Assembly (NCBI GenBank): GCA_003598975.1
Contig: QZIJ01000145.1
Span: 1-36,444, forward strand
DNA length: 36,444 nt
Source of the DNA: Anaerolineaceae bacterium
GTDB lineage: Bacteria; Chloroflexota; Anaerolineae; Anaerolineales; Villigracilaceae
Direction of reading: 5' to 3'
Shown: positions 8,619-14,995 of the stretch, piece by piece
How the letters are laid out: each line of letters begins with the position of its first letter
How positions within the stretch are numbered: the first letter of the stretch is position 1
Program-made: the position numbers and the translations under genes
The notes under the pieces: model-generated
Seen by the model: only the letters and a program-made list of their open reading frames with translations
What the model was told of the DNA's origin: nothing
The model's database searches: none

Positions 8619-8776
8619 CCGCGAATTACACAAATTTTCGCGAATTGATTTAGAAAGTGTCTGAAAACCTCAACACAAAGTCACAAAGACACGAAGTTTT
8701 TTTGAGACTTTGTGCCTTTGTGTTCAAAAAGCATAGACTTTTCAGACACTTTCTCAGAAATGCGCTTAATTCGCGG
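8619..8776. repeat. Triple nested inverted-repeat element
   Basis: Three palindromes sit one inside another in the 246-nt gap between the EamA and FmdB genes. Outer arms are CCGCGAATTA (8619-8628) and TAATTCGCGG (8767-8776). Middle arms are AGAAAGTGTCTGAAAA (8652-8667) and TTTTCAGACACTTTCT (8739-8754), a perfect 16-bp match. Inner arms (8672-8688 and 8708-8724) are AACACAAAG-CACAAAG type with one mismatch in 17. I see no open frame and no transposase. The nesting suggests successive insertion of different repeat families. Confidence 0.75.
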
Positions 8777-8784
8777 CTGGGAAT

Positions 8785-9162
8785 TTACATCTCGTCGTCC
8801 CCGCCGCCCAAATCAGGCAACGCGGACTCGATCTCCTCGGGGCTTTGTCCCGACTCAAGCCGATCCACCACATCATCAAATTCGGGAGGCAGGTCTTCAC
8901 CCATTTCTTTTCCCATTTTTCGCATCATCCGTCCAATGGCTTTCGGGTCGTCTTCGAGGCCTTCGAGATTCCCCATTTCACTTTCCATCGAATTGAAACG
9001 CGACTCGTCCGATTTTGCGATGCGGACGCGCGTCATCCGTCGGCGGGTATTGATGCTTCCACAATGGGAGCAGGCCGCGGGCTTTTTTCCGTATTCGCTG
9101 TAGGTCAGGAAAATCTCGAAGCGCTGTTTGCAGTCGTTGCAGATAAAATCGTAGGTGGGCAT
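8785..9162 (-). CDS. FmdB-family zinc ribbon protein
   Basis: 125 aa. The N-terminal 40 residues are a zinc ribbon: MPTYDFICNDC with Cys8 and Cys11, then Cys31 and Cys34 in CSHCG. This is the FmdB/CxxC_CxxC_SSSS pattern. The remainder is an acidic, Met-rich helical tail (GRMMRKMGKEMGEDLPPEFDD) ending in Gly/Asp. The family was first noted as a putative regulator of formamidase genes, but its real role is not settled. It is divergent from gmk, with 71 nt between the starts. TAGAAT ends 6 nt before its ATG. Confidence 0.88.
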   Translation of the reverse strand: MPTYDFICNDCKQRFEIFLTYSEYGKKPAACSHCGSINTRRRMTRVRIAKSDESRFNSMESEMGNLEGLEDDPKAIGRMMRKMGKEMGEDLPPEFDDVVDRLESGQSPEEIESALPDLGGGDDEM

Positions 9163-9168
9163 ACGAGA

Positions 9169-9174
9169 ATTCTA
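9169..9174 (-). promoter_or_regulatory. -10 box of the FmdB gene, probably leaderless
   Basis: TAGAAT on the minus strand, 6 nt before the ATG at 9162. No ribosome site precedes the start. Confidence 0.5.
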
Positions 9175-9191
9175 ACGCGATTGAGCGATAG

Positions 9192-9219
9192 ACGGTAGAC
9201 CGTGGATAGTGGACGGTCT
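9192..9219. repeat. Overlapping inverted repeats in the fmdB-gmk gap
   Basis: ACGGT-AG-ACCGT (9192-9203) overlaps AGACCGT (9197-9203) with its partner ACGGTCT (9213-9219). The GGTAGACCGT-type sequence resembles a common intergenic repeat. It sits between the -10 boxes of both divergent genes, so it could also serve as an operator. Confidence 0.5.
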
Positions 9220-9221
9220 GG

Positions 9222-9227
9222 TACAAT
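9222..9227 (+). promoter_or_regulatory. -10 box of gmk, probably leaderless
   Basis: TACAAT, 6 nt before the ATG at 9234. No Shine-Dalgarno sequence is present. Confidence 0.5.
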
Positions 9228-9233
9228 TCGCCC

Positions 9234-9857
9234 ATGCCTTCCGAACACAATTTCGATCTGCCACATTCCAGTCCACTGCTCATCGTCATCTCCGGGCCAT
9301 CGGGTGTGGGAAAAGACACCGTGCTCCAGCGCATGAAGGAGCGCGGCTTGCCCTTCCATTTTGTCGTCACCGCCACAACACGCCCGAAGCGCACGGGCGA
9401 AATCCAGGATAAGGACTACAAGTTTGTCTCGAAGGAAGAATTCGCCCGCATGATCGAAGCAGACGAACTCATCGAATATGCTATCGTCTATGGCGATTAC
9501 AAAGGTATCCCCAAACAGCAGGTGCGAACGGCCCTCGCAAGCGGCAAGGATGTAATTCTGCGCATCGACGTGCAGGGCGCCGAAACCATCCGCAAACTTG
9601 CACCCGACGCCCTGCTCATCTTCCTCACCACCGAAAGCGAGGAGGAACTCGTCCACCGCCTCGAAACGCGCAAGACCGAAACTGCCGAGGAACTCAAACT
9701 CCGCATCGCCACCGCCCGCAAGGAATTGCAGCGTATCGAATCCTTCGACTATATCATCCTCAACCACGACTTTCACCTCGACGAAACCGTAGACTCCATC
9801 CGCGCCATCATCGACGCTGAACATCATCGCGTCAAACCCCGCCAGGTGACTCTCTAA
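9234..9857 (+). CDS. gmk: Guanylate kinase
   Basis: 207 aa, the normal length for the family. Phosphorylates GMP to GDP with ATP, an essential step of GTP supply. The P-loop is SGPSGVGKDT near residue 22. The GMP-binding part follows in TTTRPKRTGEIQDKDYKFVS and YGDYKGIPKQQV, and the lid and adenine-binding regions in the C-terminal half (RIATARKELQRIESFDYIILN). The ATG at 9234 is set by the -10 box just before it. Sequence before the P-loop (MPSEHNFDLPHSSPLL) is a short extension. The 3' end carries one copy of an 11-bp direct repeat (9843-9853). Confidence 0.95.
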   Translation: MPSEHNFDLPHSSPLLIVISGPSGVGKDTVLQRMKERGLPFHFVVTATTRPKRTGEIQDKDYKFVSKEEFARMIEADELIEYAIVYGDYKGIPKQQVRTALASGKDVILRIDVQGAETIRKLAPDALLIFLTTESEEELVHRLETRKTETAEELKLRIATARKELQRIESFDYIILNHDFHLDETVDSIRAIIDAEHHRVKPRQVTL

Positions 9858-9915
9858 CAAGAAACCCGTTTTTTCTCAGAAAACGGGTTTCTGACATACA
9901 ACTTCAGGTGACTCT
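9843..9915. repeat. Palindromic element copy 2 flanked by an 11-bp direct repeat
   Basis: AGAAACCCGTTTT (9860-9872) pairs perfectly with AAAACGGGTTTCT (9880-9892), the same arms as at 538-570. CAGGTGACTCT occurs on each side (9843-9853 in the end of gmk, 9905-9915 just before the rhomboid GTG). The direct repeats look like a target duplication left by insertion of the palindrome, or like a copying slip. As an RNA hairpin it could also end the gmk transcript. Confidence 0.7.
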
Positions 9916-10698
9916 GTGAACGAATTCCCCGCCTCCTCTCCCGACGTTCAGCCTGCCACGCCCGCCCCAGGCCACATCGCCCTTCGGCTTCCGTCTTCGC
10001 CCCCGCGCGTGACGCATACCATCCTTGGGCTGACGATCTTCGTCTACCTGTTGCAACTGGCCTCGCAATTTTTGACGGGCTACGATCTGCCGATTATGTT
10101 CGGAGCCAAAGCGGGTGAGCTGATCCGCGAAGGACAGATCTGGCGGCTCATCACGCCCATCCTTTTGCACGGATCACTCTGGCACATTGGTTTCAATATG
10201 TATGCCCTGTTTAGTTTCGGCACAGGACTGGAACGCCGCTTCGGACACTTCCGTTTTCTGGTGCTGTACCTGCTGGCAGGGTTTGCCGGCAACGTGTTAT
10301 CGTTTCTTCTGACGAGCGGAGTTTCGGTCGGCTCGTCCACATCCATTTTTGGGTTGATCGCGGCCGAAGGGATTTTCCTCTACCAGAATCGAAAACTATT
10401 TGGCGAAGAATCGAAGCAAGCCATCGGGAATGTTATTTCGGTGGCGGCCATCAACCTGTTCATCGGTTTTTCGAGCGGCGGATTGATCGACAATTGGGGT
10501 CACATCGGCGGCCTGCTGGGTGGGCTGATCTTCGCCTGGTTCGGCGGTCCGCTCTGGCAGGTGGAGGGAATTTATCCCCTGCTCCGTCTTGTGGACAAAC
10601 GTGAGGGACGCGAGGTGGTGCTGGGCGCGGCAGTCGTGCTCATCTGCTTCGGAGGACTGGCGATACTTGGAATGATGTCCCTGATTATGCCAAAATAA
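9916..10698 (+). CDS. Rhomboid-family intramembrane serine protease
   Basis: 260 aa with about six to seven hydrophobic segments. Rhomboids cut transmembrane substrates inside the membrane using a Ser-His dyad. The expected Ser is Ser141 in GSSTSIFG, and the His is His196 in NWGHIGGLLGGL. The HGSLWHIGFNMYALFSFG segment matches the conserved HxxxxHxxxN helix. The N-terminus (about 1-30) is Pro-rich and cytosolic. The start is a GTG at 9916, with AGGTGA 4 nt upstream; that site belongs to a direct repeat shared with the end of gmk. The substrate is unknown. Confidence 0.9.
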   Translation: MNEFPASSPDVQPATPAPGHIALRLPSSPPRVTHTILGLTIFVYLLQLASQFLTGYDLPIMFGAKAGELIREGQIWRLITPILLHGSLWHIGFNMYALFSFGTGLERRFGHFRFLVLYLLAGFAGNVLSFLLTSGVSVGSSTSIFGLIAAEGIFLYQNRKLFGEESKQAIGNVISVAAINLFIGFSSGGLIDNWGHIGGLLGGLIFAWFGGPLWQVEGIYPLLRLVDKREGREVVLGAAVVLICFGGLAILGMMSLIMPK

Positions 10699-10699
10699 G

Positions 10700-10857
10700 C
10701 AGACATGGTTAACCCCAAACTTAAGAAATCCGCCACAGATTACACGGATTATCACGGATTTTAAATTTTTGGCCGACTCCATGGTAAAGAGTCGGCCAAA
10801 TCTGTGTCATCTGTGAAATCTGTGGCTAAAGATTAAATTCGGGGTGAGTCATGTCTG
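10700..10857. repeat. Nested palindromic element, long form
   Basis: Outer ends CAGACATG (10700-10707) and CATGTCTG (10850-10857) enclose a second module with CCACAGATT and AATCTGTGG ends. The core is a perfect 12-bp hairpin, TTTGGCCGACTC (10768-10779) and GAGTCGGCCAAA (10789-10800). It starts 2 nt after the rhomboid stop. The shorter copy at 18514-18587 has the same outer sequence but lacks the inner modules. Confidence 0.75.
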
Positions 10858-10872
10858 ACTAAATTCGAAAGC

Positions 10873-11817
10873 CTATGTGTTATGAGCTAGGCGCGGGTCA
10901 AGTGCATCGCGCAGGCCATCTCCCAGCAAGTTGAAGGATAGCACCGTCAACATGATGGCGAAGCCGGGCAGGAAGACCAGGTGCGGCGCGGTGAAGACCT
11001 GATTGCGTTCCGAGCCGAGCATGGAGCCCCACTCAGGCATGGGAGGCTGTGCGCCAAGGCCGAGGAAGGAGAGCGCGGCCGCGTCGAGGATGGCGGTGGC
11101 GATGCCGAGCGTCCCCTGAACGATGAGCGGCGTCATGGCATTGGGCAGGATGCGGCGGAACAAGATGTCGAAGTTGGAGCCGCCCAGGGCCCGCGTGGCA
11201 GACACATAGTCCATTTCGCGAACCGAGAGGACGGAGGCGCGCACCACGCGCGCGTAGGAGGGAATTGAAACGATACCGATTGCCAGCAAGGCATTGGTCA
11301 AGCCCGGGCCAAGTACGGTCACGATGGCGATTGCCAGCAGGAGCGAGGGAAACGCCAGCAGAACGTCCATGATGCGCATGATGACGTTATCCACCCAGCC
11401 GCCGAAATATCCGCTCAACGCGCCGAGAATGGTTCCGATGACAATTGCAAACGTGACGGTGGACAGGCCGATCCAAAGGCTGACGCGCGTGCCGTACAGC
11501 AGGCGGCTGAATTCGTCGCGCACGTTGCCGTCAATACCGGCAATGTGCTGAGGCTGGTCCTCGGGACAGCCGAACAGGTGAATGCAGGGCGCCTGTCGTT
11601 GTTTCACCGGCTCGATCCCAATCAGAACTTGCAAAGGGTCGTAGGGCGCGATCCATTGGGCTGTGAGGGCGATAACAACCAGAATCCCCAGAATGATCAT
11701 TCCCACAACTGCGGAGCGGCGGCGAAACAGACGCCTCCACGTGATCCGCCACAGGCTGACCGATTTGATGGACATGGCCTCGGCATCGAGGGCGGCAACT
11801 TTGTTTTCCTGGTTCAT
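10873..11817 (-). CDS. Peptide ABC importer 1, permease DppC/OppC-like
   Basis: 314 aa, about six membrane segments. Belongs to the BPD_transp_1 permeases of the dipeptide/oligopeptide/nickel group. It has the N-terminal OppC_N segment (RRLFRRRSAVVGMIILGILV) and the GTDxxGRD-like region, here reading GNVRDEFSRLLYGTRVSLWIG. The EAA loop that docks an ATPase reads SATRALGGSNFDILFRRILP. A short Cys-containing insert (CIHLFGCPED) precedes that middle region and is unusual. It follows the DppB gene by 9 nt with ribosome site AGGAA. No ATPase gene is next to it. Confidence 0.92.
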   Translation of the reverse strand: MNQENKVAALDAEAMSIKSVSLWRITWRRLFRRRSAVVGMIILGILVVIALTAQWIAPYDPLQVLIGIEPVKQRQAPCIHLFGCPEDQPQHIAGIDGNVRDEFSRLLYGTRVSLWIGLSTVTFAIVIGTILGALSGYFGGWVDNVIMRIMDVLLAFPSLLLAIAIVTVLGPGLTNALLAIGIVSIPSYARVVRASVLSVREMDYVSATRALGGSNFDILFRRILPNAMTPLIVQGTLGIATAILDAAALSFLGLGAQPPMPEWGSMLGSERNQVFTAPHLVFLPGFAIMLTVLSFNLLGDGLRDALDPRLAHNT

Positions 11818-11826
11818 GTTCGGTTC

Positions 11827-12906
11827 CTAGTTCAGGCGGATGCGGGGATCGAGATAGGCGTAGGAAATATCCACGATCAGGTTGAGCACCACAAAGAAGA
11901 CTGCGATCACAATCGTAAACGCCTGCACAATGCCATAGTCGCGGGCGGTGATGGCCTCGTAGAGGGTGCGCCCCACACCGGAGAGACCAAAGATGGTCTC
12001 GGTGAGGACCGCGCCTCCGAGCAGGCTTCCCAGCGAGAGGCCGATGACAGTCACGAGTGGTAGAAGCGAATTGCGAAAAGCGTGTTTGAGTACCACGTTC
12101 CGATAGGCCAATCCTTTGGCGCGTGCGGTACGGATATAGTCCTGACCGAGCACATCCAGCATGGACGAGCGCGCCATGCGGGCAATGAGCGCCATCGGAA
12201 TGGTGCCGAGCGCCACCGCGGGCAGGATCATATGTTGAACGGCATCTTTGAACAGTTTCCAGTTGGCAGTCAACAGGGCATTCAGAATGTTCATGCGGCT
12301 GATGAAATCAAAGAAGCCGGTCACAAAGCCTGTTTCGGGGAGCGTCAATCCCCATACTTCGGCTACAGAAGGGCTGGAAATGCCGGGGCTGATTCGTCCA
12401 GAGGGAGGCAGCCAGAAAGGCGTATCTTTGAGTAACAGGGAAAAAACATAGGCCAGCATTAAACCCAGCCAAAAGACCGGCATGGAGACGCCAATATTGG
12501 CCCAAACCATGGTAATCACATCAACCCAGGAATTATGTTTGACGGCAGAAATTATGCCAAGCGGAATCCCCACGATCATGCTGAGGATGAGCGCCGAAAA
12601 ACTAAGTTCCACGGTGGTGGGCAAGCGTTCTGCCAGAAGGCGTGTGACCGGCATGCCAAAGCGGAAGGATTGCCCGAACTCACCGCGGGACATCTCTGTG
12701 AGATAAATTCCAAACTGGGTCAGGATCGGCTTGTCCAATCCCTTTTCCTTGATGAAGCGGTCACAGACTTCATCCGTGGCTTTTTCGCCCAAAATAGCGC
12801 GGCATGGATCGCCCGGGATGAGGCGCGTCAGGGCAAATGTGACCAGCAATATGCCAAACAAAACGGGAATGGAAGCAAAAAAGCGCCGCAAAATATATTG
12901 AATCAT
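11827..12906 (-). CDS. Peptide ABC importer 1, permease DppB/OppB-like
   Basis: 359 aa, about six membrane segments. The N-terminus MIQYILRRFFASIPVLFGILL and the DPCRAILGEKAT loop are typical of DppB. The EAA loop reads YIRTARAKGLAYRNVVLKHAFRN, and GAVLTETIFGLSGVGRTLYEA closes the family signature. A longer extracytoplasmic loop (about residues 165-225) contains FWLPPSGRISPG. The start ATG has GGGAAA just upstream. It lies between the binding protein and the DppC gene; a strong hairpin separates it from the binding protein. Confidence 0.93.
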   Translation of the reverse strand: MIQYILRRFFASIPVLFGILLVTFALTRLIPGDPCRAILGEKATDEVCDRFIKEKGLDKPILTQFGIYLTEMSRGEFGQSFRFGMPVTRLLAERLPTTVELSFSALILSMIVGIPLGIISAVKHNSWVDVITMVWANIGVSMPVFWLGLMLAYVFSLLLKDTPFWLPPSGRISPGISSPSVAEVWGLTLPETGFVTGFFDFISRMNILNALLTANWKLFKDAVQHMILPAVALGTIPMALIARMARSSMLDVLGQDYIRTARAKGLAYRNVVLKHAFRNSLLPLVTVIGLSLGSLLGGAVLTETIFGLSGVGRTLYEAITARDYGIVQAFTIVIAVFFVVLNLIVDISYAYLDPRIRLN

Positions 12907-12921
12907 CGGTTTCCCTTTGTG

Positions 12922-12955
12922 AATACGGGATGGCGGCTACCCGCCATCCCGTATT
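12922..12955 (-). terminator. Perfect 15-bp hairpin between binding protein 1 and its permeases
   Basis: AATACGGGATGGCGG (12922-12936), loop CTAC, CCGCCATCCCGTATT (12941-12955). No clear U-tract follows on the minus strand. It more likely slows RNA decay or partly ends transcription, which would keep binding protein above permease level, than acts as a full stop. Confidence 0.65.
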
Positions 12956-12977
12956 GCTTACACGTACAGGTTACGAC

Positions 12978-14732
12978 TTACTCACCGGGTTTGCTCATCA
13001 ATCCCCAAAGATAAGCATAGTAGTCCCAGAGATTGGTGTTGCCAACATGGGTGGGCGCGCCAATGTTCAAGCCCATGTTAAACGTGGCCACAACGTCGGT
13101 GGAATCGAAGTCTGAGCCGTCATGGAATTTTACGCCCTGTCGCAGGGTGCAGGTCCAGACAGTCAGGTCTTCATTTGGTACGCATGATTCGGCCAGGTGC
13201 GGAACCGGGACAGCGGAGTTGGGCTCAAAACCGTAGAGAGCCTCGATGACCTGTTCACAAGCGCGCAGGGATTCGCCGTCGGTCTCGTCAGCGCAGAACA
13301 TGCTGATGGGTTCGGCGTTCTGCATCCAGACGAAGACATCGCGACCGCCCGGATCGGAGAAGGCAAACAATTCGGTGGTCAGCGGGCTGGCCTGCGGGTT
13401 GGTCACATCCGCGCGGTAAGCCGCAGCGGAACCGCCATGCGCGATCGGCACCATCGGAACCAGTTCACGAATGGCGTTGTTGGCCTGTTCATAGAACGGG
13501 GCGGCTGCCACAGGATCCGCGATCTGGGCGCCTTCGATTAGCGGTTCGTAGATGGAGGGATCAAGCGCGCCAAATTGCAGGACTTCCTTGCCGAAGTGAT
13601 AATCCAGGAAGTTGGTGACGTGCGGATAGTCCGCACCCCAACCGAGCAGGTGGAAGCCGTTCAAGCGGCCAGCAGCCGACTCTTCAATGAAGGCACCCGA
13701 TTCCATGACAACGATCTCGGCGTCAATGTTCAGGTTTTCCTTCAACTGGGCCTGGATGTCCTGGGCCACGTTGCCAACTTGCGGCAGGTAGCCGCGCACA
13801 ACGTCGCGGTAGTACAAGCTGGTCTTGAAACCATCGGGATAGCCGGCCTCGGCCAACAAGGCCCGGCCCGCCTCAGGATCGAATTCATACCAGGCTTCGC
13901 CTTCGCAAGCGTTCGGGATGGCGCAAGGCGTGAAGTGCGAGGCAACTTCCGAACCGCGAGGGTAGAAGGTATCCACAATGCGCTGACGGTCAATGCCCAT
14001 GGCCACAGCCTGGCGCACCCTGACATCGTCAAAGGGCGGGAAGGTGTTGGTCATGCCCACGTAGAAGATATTCAGAGCCGGGCGAATCTGCAGGTGCAGG
14101 TTGGAATCGCCTTCGATGGTGGCAAAGTCATCCGGGCCGACATTGTCGAAACCGTCAATCGTACCAGCCTGGAGTTCCAACAGGCGGGCGGCAGATTCGG
14201 TGGACCAGCGGAACACCAGCGTTTCAGCCTCGGGAGCCGCACCCCAGTAGTTGGGGTTGGCAACGAAGGTGATGCTGTCGCCGCGCGCCCACTCGCTGAC
14301 CATGTACGGGCCAGTACCGACCGGCTTTTCAAGACCCTCGCTCGTGCGGCCGGTCTCACCCGCGGTGGCCTCGAGCCATTCCTTCGGGTAGATGCCAAAC
14401 ACGCTGAAGGCGATTTTTTGGATGAAGGCAGGATCGGGTTTGCACAGGGTAAACGTCACTGTGGACGGATCGGTCGCCTCAATGGATTTGAACCAGCCGC
14501 CGTAATCGCAATCGGGCACGGAAAGGGTAGTGCCATCATAGGTCGCGATGGGAACGTCAGGAACGGGGGTGGGTTCGGCGGTGGGAGCCTCGGTAGCGGG
14601 GACTTCCGTAGCCGGGGCTTCGGTCATCGGGGCCTCGGTAGCCGGGGCATCGGTGGGTTTCGGGCCGCAAGCCACTAGGATCATGCTGGCGAGCACGAGC
14701 ACCGAAAGCAGGGCAAATAGTTTCTTATTCAC
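12978..14732 (-). CDS. Peptide ABC importer 1, solute-binding lipoprotein, apparently circularly permuted
   Basis: 584 aa. The GTG at 14732 is preceded by GGAGGAG, and the reading gives MNKKLFALLSVLVLASMILVAC: signal peptide and lipobox with Cys22. A Thr/Glu/Ala/Pro linker covers about 24-58. The rest belongs to the SBP_bac_5 family (peptide/nickel binding proteins), but the order is unusual. The mature chain starts at the part that normally follows the first ~130 residues (SIEATDPSTVTFTL, then VGTGPYMVSEWARGDSITF and NPNYWG). The usual N-terminal block (AEPISMFCADETDGESL, EQVIEALYGFEP, LRQGVKFHDGSDF with VKFHDG at about 533-538) is found at the C-terminus. The binding protein at 29735-31375 has the normal order and serves as an internal comparison. 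Ligand unknown. Confidence 0.9.
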   Translation of the reverse strand: MNKKLFALLSVLVLASMILVACGPKPTDAPATEAPMTEAPATEVPATEAPTAEPTPVPDVPIATYDGTTLSVPDCDYGGWFKSIEATDPSTVTFTLCKPDPAFIQKIAFSVFGIYPKEWLEATAGETGRTSEGLEKPVGTGPYMVSEWARGDSITFVANPNYWGAAPEAETLVFRWSTESAARLLELQAGTIDGFDNVGPDDFATIEGDSNLHLQIRPALNIFYVGMTNTFPPFDDVRVRQAVAMGIDRQRIVDTFYPRGSEVASHFTPCAIPNACEGEAWYEFDPEAGRALLAEAGYPDGFKTSLYYRDVVRGYLPQVGNVAQDIQAQLKENLNIDAEIVVMESGAFIEESAAGRLNGFHLLGWGADYPHVTNFLDYHFGKEVLQFGALDPSIYEPLIEGAQIADPVAAAPFYEQANNAIRELVPMVPIAHGGSAAAYRADVTNPQASPLTTELFAFSDPGGRDVFVWMQNAEPISMFCADETDGESLRACEQVIEALYGFEPNSAVPVPHLAESCVPNEDLTVWTCTLRQGVKFHDGSDFDSTDVVATFNMGLNIGAPTHVGNTNLWDYYAYLWGLMSKPGE

Positions 14733-14995
14733 GGTTCTCTCCTCCAGTTTGAGAGTTTGGGTAAGGTGACGAACGTATGGACACACGGCAATAAAATTAG
14801 GACTTTCACCTCCTTTCCAACCAAACGTGCAAAGGGTTTCAAAATTATACAGCAAAACTTGTCTTTCCTGCACTGGGTTGCCTTTTTGGCCGGCTTACAG
14901 GCGCGGCCTTCCCGGCGGGTTTAATTTTGTATTTTACAGGGCTTTTCACGGATACACCACCTCCTCTGGTATTGCTCCCCAGGTGGCGTTTTCAT
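14733..14995. other. 263-nt gap upstream of binding protein 1
   Basis: Holds the probable promoter of importer 1 (-10 at 14849-14844, minus). It also has an isolated AAGGAGGTGA at 14815-14806 on the minus strand, which overlaps the GTG of a 26-codon frame ending exactly at the binding-protein start (GTGA overlap). A weak CCACCT/AGGTGG pairing lies near 14957-14986, close to the end of the AmrS gene. I see no larger gene. Confidence 0.5.
14844..14849 (-). promoter_or_regulatory. -10 box of importer 1 operon
   Basis: Perfect TATAAT on the minus strand, preceded by TG. About 110 nt of leader would precede the GTG at 14732. No convincing -35 is seen. Confidence 0.45.

Noticed and set aside
13575..14678. 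367-codon plus-strand frame ending in Gly/Ser/Arg repeats
   Set aside because: Shadow of binding protein 1; the Gly-rich repeats are the reverse of its Thr/Glu/Ala/Pro linker.
14729..14809. 26-codon frame starting GTG at 14809 behind AAGGAGGTGA and ending in a GTGA overlap with binding protein 1
   Set aside because: The Shine-Dalgarno sequence overlaps the GTG itself, with no proper spacing, and binding protein 1 has its own GGAGGAG. It could be a leader peptide, but I cannot support it as a gene.
14957..14986. CCACCT/AGGTGG pairing as a terminator of the AmrS gene
   Set aside because: Only about six pairs, a long loop and no U-run on the minus strand.
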